In this document: positions 1-6,202 of the stretch, one piece after another
Numbering within the stretch: the stretch's first letter is position 1
How the letters are laid out: each line of letters begins with the position of its first letter
Assembly: GCA_035289745.1 (NCBI GenBank)
Contig: DATDWF010000081.1
Location: 1-7,554 of the forward strand
Length of the DNA: 7,554 nucleotides
Direction: 5' to 3'
DNA from: JAUYQE01 sp035289745
GTDB lineage: Archaea; Nanobdellota; Nanobdellia; Woesearchaeales; GW2011-AR9
Made by a program: the position numbers and the translations under genes
Notes under the pieces: generated by a model
What the model was told of the DNA's origin: nothing
The model's database searches: none
Seen by the model: the letters and a program-made list of their open reading frames with translations, nothing else

Positions 1-326
1 GCTACATCTTTTGCCGAATGGATTGTGATGCGCTTTTCTTTCTGGAACGCTGCTAACCGTCGTCCCAATTCAAAGCATGCCAAGAGTTGGCAGGCTTTGG
101 CATCGCCGATGCTGGATAGGTGTTGTAACTCGGCGTACGTCGCCCGGGAAAGCGTGCGGAGGTTGTAGTGCTGCAGGATGCGTTGGGCAAGATCAAGCAC
201 ATTCTCTTGTGCGGAGCCCTGGCGCAGCACGAGTGCCAGCAATTCTGCCGTGCTCAAAGCTTGGGGGCCCTGCTTGGCCATCCGCTCCCGAGGGCGCTCT
301 TCTACAGCAATATCTTTGATGCGCAT
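1..326 (-). CDS. radC: RadC-family protein (UPF0758), N-terminal part, cut by window edge
   Basis: The minus strand is open from an ATG at 326-324 to the window edge and gives 108 complete codons. The start, MRIKDIAVEERPRERM, followed by GPQALSTAELLALVLRQG (residues 20-37), matches the opening of the RadC family (RPRERL...GPxALSDAELLAILLRTG). A helix-hairpin-helix-like stretch follows, with IGDAKACQLLACFELGRRL at about 73-91, and then the ITIHSAKDV linker that normally leads into the JAB/MPN metalloprotease-like domain. That domain, with its expected HxH...D metal site, lies outside the window. RadC was named for DNA repair, but its true role is unsettled and it is often found on mobile elements. 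It is mainly bacterial, so transfer is likely here. It starts 23 bases after the stop of the Bro-N gene and is probably cotranscribed with it. The nearest purine-rich motif (AGGAG, 349-345) is about 18 bases from the ATG, farther than usual. Confidence 0.88.
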   Translation of the reverse strand, partial: MRIKDIAVEERPRERMAKQGPQALSTAELLALVLRQGSAQENVLDLAQRILQHYNLRTLSRATYAELQHLSSIGDAKACQLLACFELGRRLAAFQKEKRITIHSAKDV

Positions 327-349
327 AGTTGATAGTGAGAAGAACTCCT

Positions 350-1201
350 CTACTCCTCTTCCCCGGAATTTTTCTCCAGTCTCTTCACCGCTTCCGGCTG
401 CTCCAGATAATTCTCGGAAGTGCTTACTTTTCTGCCGCTTTTCTTCTCCAGATCTTTTCGGGCATTGCCGGCAACAGAACCGTCTTCCTGAGCAGCGGTT
501 TTTCCCTCATCAAATCTTTGAGCGCTTTGGGTTTTGGTGATCTCGGTTGTCGCTGCTTCGCCCAGCATGGAGAAAATAAGCTCTAAGCCGTTCATGTGGT
601 CGCGGAGGTTCTCTCGCTTCAGGCCTTTGGACTGTTTGTATTCGCCGGGGGTCATGCCGAACGTCGCTTTGGAGATTTCTGCGGTGAGAATCGCATATTC
701 ACGCTCCGTACCGACGCCTCTCTTTTTCCATTCATCCGTTAGCTCTTCTCGAACGGCTATCCCTCTTACTCGCTTTTCAATCCAAGCATCAGAATAGCCT
801 TTTTGCCGGTATAACTCCCGCATCCTTTTTTGAGCCAGTTCGGGGTTCTCTATTTCTTGTACTCGCTCATAGCCGACTTTGGCGAGCCATGCTTTGAAAG
901 GTTCTGCATTTTTAGAAGGGATGGATTGGATGATACGAAATAAAGCTTCCGTGTCAGCACAGTCCGTTTCGTAGGATTTCCCATCAGAAGAAAGCAATTT
1001 CAGTTGTCGACAAAATGTCGATAACTCAATTCCGCTGGTTTCTTGTTCTCGTTTCTTTAACCGATACCAATAATCTTTAGGGTCAACACTATCCGTTAAA
1101 GCTCCAATAATATCAACTACAGAGAAAAACCACCGATTCTCCTGCCAAATCCGCCTTATTTTTTTATCCTGAAAAACCACCAACGCTTGATTCTTGTCCA
1201 T
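350..1201 (-). CDS. Bro-N domain protein with DinD-like C-terminal region
   Basis: This is a 283-residue protein. Residues about 8-110 look like a Bro-N (phage antirepressor-type) domain: a beta-rich opening (VVFQDKKIRRIW), WFFSVVDIIGALTDS, then KDYWYRLKKRE and a helical end (FKAWLAKVGYERV). Residues about 145-266 resemble DinD and related proteins: a K-G-L-K-x-E-N-L-R-D-H-M core at 192-203, ELIFSMLGEAATTEI, then GSVAGNARKDLEKKSGRKV. Bro-N domains are typically DNA-binding regulators in phages and mobile elements, and DinD is an SOS-induced inhibitor of RecA in E. coli. Whether either role applies here is inference. The tail after about 266 is low-complexity and acidic, ending in EEE. The start is well supported by a GAGGTGA ribosome binding site (1214-1208) six bases upstream. 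It is divergent from gltX and upstream of radC. It is probably horizontally acquired from bacteria. Confidence 0.82.
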   Translation of the reverse strand: MDKNQALVVFQDKKIRRIWQENRWFFSVVDIIGALTDSVDPKDYWYRLKKREQETSGIELSTFCRQLKLLSSDGKSYETDCADTEALFRIIQSIPSKNAEPFKAWLAKVGYERVQEIENPELAQKRMRELYRQKGYSDAWIEKRVRGIAVREELTDEWKKRGVGTEREYAILTAEISKATFGMTPGEYKQSKGLKRENLRDHMNGLELIFSMLGEAATTEITKTQSAQRFDEGKTAAQEDGSVAGNARKDLEKKSGRKVSTSENYLEQPEAVKRLEKNSGEEE

Positions 1202-1207
1202 GCTGCT

Positions 1208-1214
1208 TCACCTC
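1208..1214 (-). promoter_or_regulatory. Shine-Dalgarno site of the Bro-N gene
   Basis: The minus strand reads GAGGTGA, a near-perfect anti-16S match, six bases before the ATG at 1201. It fixes the start of the Bro-N gene and contrasts with gltX and purA, which have no such site. Confidence 0.75.
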
Positions 1215-1249
1215 ATGTTACGAGCTTAATATTTCAGTCGAAGCACCCC

Positions 1250-1257
1250 TATATAAA
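1250..1257. promoter_or_regulatory. TATA box in divergent intergenic region, possibly bidirectional
   Basis: TATATAAA on the plus strand (TTTATATA on the minus strand) is the clearest TATA element in the 110-base gap between the Bro-N gene and gltX. Using the usual archaeal spacing of about 25-27 bases from TATA to transcription start, plus-strand transcripts would begin near 1280 (32 bases before the ATG at 1312). Minus-strand transcripts would begin near 1227 (26 bases before the Bro-N ATG, leaving room for its ribosome binding site). Shared use in both directions is inference from the near-palindromic core. Confidence 0.5.
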
Positions 1258-1270
1258 CTCTGCCCGCACC

Positions 1271-1286
1271 TGTCCAGTTGTCCAGT
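1271..1286 (+). repeat. Tandem direct repeat, 2 x TGTCCAGT
   Basis: Two perfect, adjacent copies of TGTCCAGT lie 14-29 bases downstream of the TATA box, around or just before the predicted start of gltX transcription. Such a position would suit an operator, but two short copies may also be chance. Confidence 0.45.
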
Positions 1287-1311
1287 GGCTCTGTGACGAT
1301 ATTCTCTTTAG

Positions 1312-3090
1312 ATGGAGAACTCTCGCCAAAACCAAAAACATTTAATAACCTCTCCTTCTTTCTTGGCGTTGATGAAAGAAACCAGCTCATCAAAAGAGAA
1401 AGCGATCATTCTCAAATACGCCCTCCAGAACGCCCACGATTTTGGCGGCAAGGTGAATGTGCAGGCAGTTCTCGGTGCCGTGCTGCGGGAAAAGCCGGAG
1501 CTGAAAAAAGATGTTCCCAAAGCGCTCAAGGAAATCCAGAATATCGCCAAAGAAGTTGAGCAGCTTTCCCCAGCAGCCCAGCAAGAAAAACTCAAATCTC
1601 TTGCGCCTGAACTTCTGAAGAAAGCTGAGAAAAAAGCAGAAGGCCCCTTAAAGCCACTGCAGAAAGCCGTGCCGGGAAAAGTATCCCTGCGCATTGCTCC
1701 TTCGCCGAGCGGCTTGCTGCACATCGGCCACATTTATGGCACCTCTTTAAATTACGAATACGCCAAAATGTACAACGGAAAATTCTCCGTGCGCATTGAA
1801 GACACGGATCCTGAAAAGATTTACCCGCCGGCATATGATCTCATTGTTGAGGATGTGCAATGGCTGACGGACAACGGCGTTTCCGAAGTCATCGTGCAGT
1901 CCTCCCGGCTGGGGATCTATTATGATTATGCGGAAAAGCTCGTTGCGCTGGGCAAAGCATATGTCTGCACCTGTGATGCGGACAAATGGCGGGAGATGAA
2001 AAACCGGGGAACGGCCTGCAGCTGCCGTATCCTAAACGAGAAAGACCAGCAGCTGCGCTATGCGAAAATGTTCAATGAGTATGCGGAAGGGGAAGCTGTC
2101 CTGCGGCTCAAGACGGACATCACGCACAAAAATCCGGCGATGCGCGATTTTGGGATCATGCGCATCAACGAGCATGTGCATCCTAAAACCGGCAAAGAGC
2201 AGCGCATGTGGCCACTGATGGTTTTTTCCGTTGCCATCGACGACCATGAGCTGGGCATCACCCATGTGCTGAACGGGAAAGAGCACGCCGACAATGCGCT
2301 GAAAGAACAGATTATCATGGACTATCTCGGCTGGAAGCCGCCGGTGTACGGGCATTGGGGGCGCATCAATTTTTCCGGATTTTCCGTCAGCAAATCAAAA
2401 ACAAGACTTGCTATAGAAGAAGGGCAATACAAAGGCTGGGATGACATCCGCCTGCCTTTTCTGCAGGCGTTACGCAGAAGAGGCTATCAAGCGCCCGCTT
2501 TCCGCAAGTTTGCACTGGAAATCGGCCTCAGCCTAAATGACAAGACCGTGAGCATGGAAGAATTCTGGAAGATGATCAATGCTTTTAACCGTGAGATCAT
2601 CGAGCCTCGAGCCAATCGCTATTTCTTCGTCGATGATCCCGTCGAAATTACGATCGAAGGCTGCTCCTCTCGAGAAGTGCACGTGCCCCTGCATCCGGAT
2701 TTCCCGGAACGGGGAAAGCGCACGTTTAAGACCACGGAAACTTTTCTGATTGCCAAGAACGACTACAAGCAGCTGGCTGAAAGCTACGTGCACCGCCTGA
2801 TGGACTGCTGCAACTTTAGTTTGCAAGGCACAACGTTCCGCTTCCTGTCCCAGCCGTATGACAATTATAAAAATGCCAAAGATCAGGGAAAGATCATCCA
2901 CTGGCTGCCGGCTGCCACCAAACTGCAGGCAGAGGTGCTGCTGGACACCGGCCTGACGCTTTCCGGAGTAGCCGAAGAAGCGCTGCAGAAGTTGCCCGTG
3001 GGAACCATTGTGCAGCTGGAACGGCGCTTTTTTGCGCGTATTGATACTATAACAAAAAGTAAAATAACGCTGTGGTATTTGCATAAGTGA
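1312..3090 (+). CDS. gltX: Glutamyl-tRNA synthetase, archaeal type
   Basis: This class I aminoacyl-tRNA synthetase charges tRNA-Glu with glutamate in the cytoplasm; in many archaea the non-discriminating form also feeds the GatDE route to Gln-tRNA. Of 592 residues, about 31-120 form the archaeal/eukaryal N-terminal helical region (ILKYALQNA...GGKV). The catalytic domain carries the HIGH motif at 137-140 (SPSGLLHIGH), RIEDTDP at 161-167, AIDDHELGITHVLNGKEH at 308-325 and a KMSKS-like SVSKS at 358-362. Four cysteines in a CxC...CxC pattern (C219, C221, C236, C238) are a likely zinc site. The C-terminal part is the beta-barrel anticodon-binding domain of the GlnRS-like archaeal form. The frame is closed by TAG directly before the ATG at 1312, so 1312 is the earliest start. 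There is no ribosome binding site. An ATG at 1372 (Met21) fits family length better and lies 28 bases after a TATA-like TTTAATAA. It is the first gene of a cluster with the winged-helix gene and purA. Confidence 0.95.
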   Translation: MENSRQNQKHLITSPSFLALMKETSSSKEKAIILKYALQNAHDFGGKVNVQAVLGAVLREKPELKKDVPKALKEIQNIAKEVEQLSPAAQQEKLKSLAPELLKKAEKKAEGPLKPLQKAVPGKVSLRIAPSPSGLLHIGHIYGTSLNYEYAKMYNGKFSVRIEDTDPEKIYPPAYDLIVEDVQWLTDNGVSEVIVQSSRLGIYYDYAEKLVALGKAYVCTCDADKWREMKNRGTACSCRILNEKDQQLRYAKMFNEYAEGEAVLRLKTDITHKNPAMRDFGIMRINEHVHPKTGKEQRMWPLMVFSVAIDDHELGITHVLNGKEHADNALKEQIIMDYLGWKPPVYGHWGRINFSGFSVSKSKTRLAIEEGQYKGWDDIRLPFLQALRRRGYQAPAFRKFALEIGLSLNDKTVSMEEFWKMINAFNREIIEPRANRYFFVDDPVEITIEGCSSREVHVPLHPDFPERGKRTFKTTETFLIAKNDYKQLAESYVHRLMDCCNFSLQGTTFRFLSQPYDNYKNAKDQGKIIHWLPAATKLQAEVLLDTGLTLSGVAEEALQKLPVGTIVQLERRFFARIDTITKSKITLWYLHK

Positions 3091-3133
3091 GATGAGAAGT
3101 ATGCAGAGCATCATCAGGGAGAGAACTGAAAAA

Positions 3134-3140
3134 AGGAGGT
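3134..3140 (+). promoter_or_regulatory. Shine-Dalgarno site deciding the winged-helix gene start
   Basis: AGGAGGT, a full anti-16S match, ends five bases before the ATG at 3146. It selects that ATG over the in-frame ATGs at 3092 and 3101, which have no such site. Confidence 0.8.
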
Positions 3141-3145
3141 ACACC

Positions 3146-3691
3146 ATGGGAAAAATAAGCAGGGATACGCCATTAGCTGAATTAACGTTTCGCCGCTATG
3201 AGAAGCCGTCCGTGAGCGAACGAGAGCTGGTCAGAAAATTCTGCCTGTCCGTGGGCTTGCTGCAGCCAGGAGATTCGCGGGACGTTGTCGTGGATGTGCT
3301 GCACGTCTTGCTGAAAGCAAGGCAGCGAAAAGAGGAACTCCATTCCGAAGAAATTAAAAACCTGGTTATGGATGAGCGCAAACGCTCGGGATTGCCGATG
3401 CTGGGCGTGGCTTCGTCGAACGTACGGCGGCAATTAAAACGCATCAAAGACCTGCATTTTATCGAGACCAATGCCAACCTGTATCGCATCACGGAATGGG
3501 CAGACCTTTCCGAGCTGTTTGAAGAGAAAGTGCACAACTTCCTGCTAAAATCAGTCTTAGGCCGGGTGCGGGAGTACGTCAAGAGAATAGACGAAGAGTT
3601 TGGTGGGAAAGAAAGATTTGCCAGGAAGAAAGAAACTCCAGAACGAGAGATGAACGCGGAGAAGAGCATCTTCGGAAAAATAATTCCCTAA
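3146..3691 (+). CDS. Uncharacterised winged-helix domain protein
   Basis: This is a 181-residue basic protein that I cannot assign to a named family. The N-terminus (MGKISRDTPLAELTFRRYEKP) leads into a predicted helical bundle (SERELVRKFCLSVGLL, 24-39; SRDVVVDVLHVLLKARQ, 44-60; HSEEIKNLV, 66-74). Residues about 85-116 read like the recognition helix and wing of a winged-helix domain: SSNVRRQLKRIKDLHFIE, then NLYRIT. A helical segment (SELFEEKVHNFLLKSVLGRVREYVKRIDEE, described in pieces, 122-151) could mediate dimerisation, and the last 25 residues are charged and probably disordered. DNA or RNA binding is inferred from the fold pattern only. It sits 55 bases after gltX and 28 bases before purA on the same strand, so it is probably cotranscribed. 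The start rests on the strong ribosome binding site; an upstream in-frame extension to 3092 is unlikely. Confidence 0.8.
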   Translation: MGKISRDTPLAELTFRRYEKPSVSERELVRKFCLSVGLLQPGDSRDVVVDVLHVLLKARQRKEELHSEEIKNLVMDERKRSGLPMLGVASSNVRRQLKRIKDLHFIETNANLYRITEWADLSELFEEKVHNFLLKSVLGRVREYVKRIDEEFGGKERFARKKETPEREMNAEKSIFGKIIP

Positions 3692-3696
3692 ATAAG
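3689..3696 (+). promoter_or_regulatory. Possible TATA box for purA, overlapping the upstream stop
   Basis: TAAATAAG begins with the stop codon of the winged-helix gene and is centred about 28 bases before the purA ATG. That is the spacing expected for a leaderless archaeal transcript. purA has no ribosome binding site, which supports the idea; the match to a TATA consensus is only moderate. Confidence 0.3.
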
Positions 3697-3719
3697 AGAA
3701 CGCCAAAGCACGTTAAAAC

Positions 3720-5111
3720 ATGACAAAATACGAAGCTGGGCCGCGGACGCAAGCCATCCTGGGCATGCAATTTGGCGATGAAGGCAAAGGTGCCGTCGTT
3801 GCGACCTATGCCCGGGAAGCAGATATTGTGGTGCGCTTTAATGGCGGCGGGAATGCCGGGCACACTCTTTATACGGCGGAAGGAAAGAAAGTCGTGGTGA
3901 ATGATGCGCCGTCGGGGGTTATCTTTCCTCACATTACGAACGTCATCGGCAACGGCAGTGTAGTGAATTTGGAAACGTTGGCAAGAAATATTGACGGCTT
4001 AGACACAAAAATTCTGATCTCCGATGCTGCCCATCTGGTGCTGCCTTACCATAGCGAGATGGACAAAGCTCGGGAAGAAGCACGGGGAAAGAAAATTGGC
4101 ACAACTGCTAAAGGCATAGGGCCAGCGTATGCAGACAAAGCAAATCGTATCGGCATCCGGGCAGGGTTACTGAAGCATCCGCAACGGCTGGAAGAAGTGC
4201 TCGCCGAAACGTTAGAATTTAAGAACCGAGAGCTGCGCTCATTGGGCAGCGAGAAGCAATTCTCGATGAAAGAAATTCTCGAGTGGTTAGAACCCCATCG
4301 CCAACGCTTTGCGCCAAGCGTGATTGATACAGCAGAATATCTGCAGGAAGCGATCCGCCAGCGGAAGAAAATTGTTCTCGAAGGGGCCAATGGAGCTTTG
4401 CTGGATCTCGATCACGGAACGTATCCTTACGTCACTTCTTCGACAACCACCATCGGCGGCGTCCTTTCTGGTACAGGACTAAACCATCGCCAGATCGGCA
4501 GAGTTATCGGCGTTGTAAAAGCATATACGAGCCGTGTTGGCGAAGGCCCCTTTCCGACGGAAGGCGAGCCGTATGAAAACATAAAGCAGTTCAAGAAAGG
4601 AGAACGGACTATTACCGATGATGAAGAGAAGCTCGTTCATGAGGGAACGGGCTGGGAAAAAGGATATGACCGCATCGTTTCCCGCTGGATCCGCGAAAGC
4701 GCCGAGGAATTTGGCGCAACGACGGGAAGGCCGCGGCGCATCGGGTGGCTGGACTTGGTGGCGGCGAAGAAAGCGGTGCAGCTGAACGGCTGCAATTACT
4801 ATGCTTTGACTCGGCTGGACAATCTTGACGGAACATTCCGCCTGAAAGTCTGCACGGCATACAAACATAAAGAGACCGGAGAAAAGACGGAGATATTCCC
4901 TAGCGATACGGAAGATTTAGCAAACTATACGCCCGTGTATGACATCATTCCAGGATGGAAATCGACAAAAGGAATGCGCACTTTTGCTGAACTGCCAGGG
5001 AGTGCACAATGGTACGTCAATCTGACTTCTGAATACCTAAACATCCCACCAGCCCTGCTCAAGAACGGGCCGCAGCAGGACGACCGGATTGAGATGTTTA
5101 AGTTGTGGTAG
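3720..5111 (+). CDS. purA: Adenylosuccinate synthetase
   Basis: The enzyme joins IMP and aspartate using GTP, the first of two steps from IMP to AMP in purine synthesis. Of 463 residues, GDEGKG at 19-24 includes the catalytic aspartate (D20), and GNAGHT at 44-49 carries the catalytic histidine (H48). GTTAKGIGPAY (127-137), the DHGTYPYVTSSTTT segment (231-244) and TTGRPRRIGWLD (334-345) are the usual IMP- and GTP-binding elements. LTRLDNLDG (363-371) matches the guanine-binding TKLD segment. It is longer than E. coli PurA (432) and far longer than the short archaeal forms (about 340). Between FPTE (278-281) and FG (331-332) there are 49 residues where E. coli has 15. The IMP-site EGAQG of bacteria reads EGANG here (221-225), as in eukaryotic enzymes (EGANA). 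No ribosome binding site precedes the ATG. It is the third gene of the gltX cluster. Confidence 0.96.
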   Translation: MTKYEAGPRTQAILGMQFGDEGKGAVVATYAREADIVVRFNGGGNAGHTLYTAEGKKVVVNDAPSGVIFPHITNVIGNGSVVNLETLARNIDGLDTKILISDAAHLVLPYHSEMDKAREEARGKKIGTTAKGIGPAYADKANRIGIRAGLLKHPQRLEEVLAETLEFKNRELRSLGSEKQFSMKEILEWLEPHRQRFAPSVIDTAEYLQEAIRQRKKIVLEGANGALLDLDHGTYPYVTSSTTTIGGVLSGTGLNHRQIGRVIGVVKAYTSRVGEGPFPTEGEPYENIKQFKKGERTITDDEEKLVHEGTGWEKGYDRIVSRWIRESAEEFGATTGRPRRIGWLDLVAAKKAVQLNGCNYYALTRLDNLDGTFRLKVCTAYKHKETGEKTEIFPSDTEDLANYTPVYDIIPGWKSTKGMRTFAELPGSAQWYVNLTSEYLNIPPALLKNGPQQDDRIEMFKLW

Positions 5112-5127
5112 ACCCCTCTTTTCTGCG

Positions 5128-5170
5128 TATAAATAGTTCTCTTTCTACCAAAGGAAGTATTAAATATTTA
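5128..5170 (+). promoter_or_regulatory. AT-rich promoter region of the beta-helix gene, two TATA-like boxes
   Basis: TATAAATA (5128-5135) and TTAAATATTTATAG (5160-5173), the latter preceded by purine-rich AAGGAAG that could act as a BRE, lie in the 105-base gap after purA. The second box would start transcripts near 5190, about 27 bases before the ATG. The leader is A-rich with no convincing ribosome binding site. A pyrimidine-rich stretch just after purA (CCCCTCTTTTCT, 5113-5124) may end purA transcription, but it is weak. Confidence 0.45.
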
Positions 5171-5216
5171 TAGCTTTTAATAGATTTAAAAAAAAATAAA
5201 GAAGAATGAGTACAGC

Positions 5217-6137
5217 ATGAAAAAGAGGAGAATAATCGGCGTACTGGTAATTTTCTTTCTTTTGTTCTTATTGAGTCGGCTGGCTACTGCAGATGAATGT
5301 GGGGTCCTCACCGTAAACACGACCCTCACCAGTAACGTTACGGTGAACTTGTCAGCAAGCAGAACATGCTTCACGATGAATAATTCCTGGACCACCCTTA
5401 ATTGTGCGGGGTACACGATTCATTATTATGGCTCGAATAATACCGTGCTCGGCTACGGCATAAATAATAGTGGCTATAACTACACCACTGTAGAAAATTG
5501 CGATATCCGGCAGGTGGGAAGCAATAGCACATCGTATGGCATTTATTTTGCCGGAGCGTTCAATGGCACCATTGCCAACAACACTATCTCGACAGCGGGA
5601 AGTATCAGCAGGGGAGTTTATCTTCTGGGCTTTATCAACGGAACCATCCGTAACAATACTATAAACACCACCGGCTCGAGTAGCAATGGTGTCTATCTCC
5701 TTTATACGAACTTCACGACCGTTAAAAATAATATCATAAGTGTGGGAGGGGGTGGAACGTCGGTAGCGATATTCATAGATGGCTCTACCAATGCACCCTC
5801 CAGCAATAACATTGTCTATGGAAATACGCTGAACTCGACATTCAACCGCGATATTCGCGTTTTCTATGGCTACTCAACCCTTATTGAGAACAACACGCTT
5901 ATTGGAACAAGCACCACCACGAGAGTTGAACTTTTTTTTGCAAATCTTACCATATTCAGAAATAACTCCATTGCCTCAGCAGGATACGGAATTATTCTCA
6001 CCTCGTCCGAATATACAAATGTAACAGCAAACTCTTTCTTGATTCTAGAAAGAGCCACCTCTTCTACCTCTTATGGGGTATATATGGACGACAGCGACAA
6101 TAATCGAGTAGAATTCAATACCATAAATATAGTATAG
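5217..6137 (+). pseudogene. Secreted parallel beta-helix repeat protein, cut short by IS insertion
   Basis: The 306-residue frame begins with a clear signal peptide: MKKRR, a hydrophobic stretch (IIGVLVIFFLLFLL, 6-19), then a likely cleavage after ATA (residue 25). The rest consists of right-handed beta-helix (PbH1/NosD-like) rungs of about 22-28 residues with recurring N-N-T-I cores: ANNTIS (120-125), RNNTIN (145-150), KNNIIS (170-175), YGNTLN (201-206), ENNTLI (224-229), RNNSIA (248-253). There are well over 15 N-x-S/T sequons, suggesting a heavily N-glycosylated surface protein, and a few cysteines near the N-terminus (C28, C51, C63, C95). Such folds often bind or cleave polysaccharides; no catalytic site is recognisable. 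The frame runs into the left end of an IS630-like element at about 6130, and the last codons (I, V and the TAG at 6135-6137) come from the IS. The shortened product may still be made and secreted. Function is unknown. Confidence 0.75.
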
Positions 6138-6159
6138 GACATAATTAATTGGTCAAAAT
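6128..6159 (+). repeat. Left terminal inverted repeat of the IS630-like element (with flanking TA)
   Basis: Compared with the reverse complement of 7180-7211, 25 of 32 positions match without gaps, including an identical core TAATTGGTCA (6146-6155). The match breaks off outward of TATAGT, which places the IS boundary at the TA (6128-6129). Confidence 0.85.
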
Positions 6160-6167
6160 TTATATAT
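6159..6167 (+). promoter_or_regulatory. TATA box of the transposase
   Basis: TTTATATAT lies just inside the left inverted repeat, about 40 bases before the transposase ATG at 6203. A transcript would start near 6189, so the GAGGTGA at 6191-6197 would lie at the very 5' end of the leader. Confidence 0.5.
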
Positions 6168-6202
6168 TAGTACTACTTTCTTCTTTGTAAGAGGTGATAG
6201 TA

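Noticed and set aside
77..586. Several plus-strand frames of 80-120 codons (77-319, 178-540, 329-586)
   Set aside because: They lie antisense to the RadC and Bro-N genes, have low-complexity or Cys/Arg-rich translations, and show no ribosome binding sites.
3092..3145. Earlier start (ATG at 3092) for the winged-helix gene
   Set aside because: The ATG at 3146 has AGGAGGT at ideal spacing; the upstream 18 codons contain that site and read as leader.
2032..3147. Minus-strand frames inside gltX (2032-2355 and 2533-3147)
   Set aside because: They are shadows of gltX, whose domains and motifs run through the same region without a break.
4046..4868. Minus-strand frames inside purA (4046-4390, 4479-4868)
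   Set aside because: They are antisense to clear PurA motifs and show no family resemblance.
6194..6202. GTG at 6194 as the transposase start
   Set aside because: It lies inside the GAGGTGA ribosome binding site that serves the ATG at 6203.
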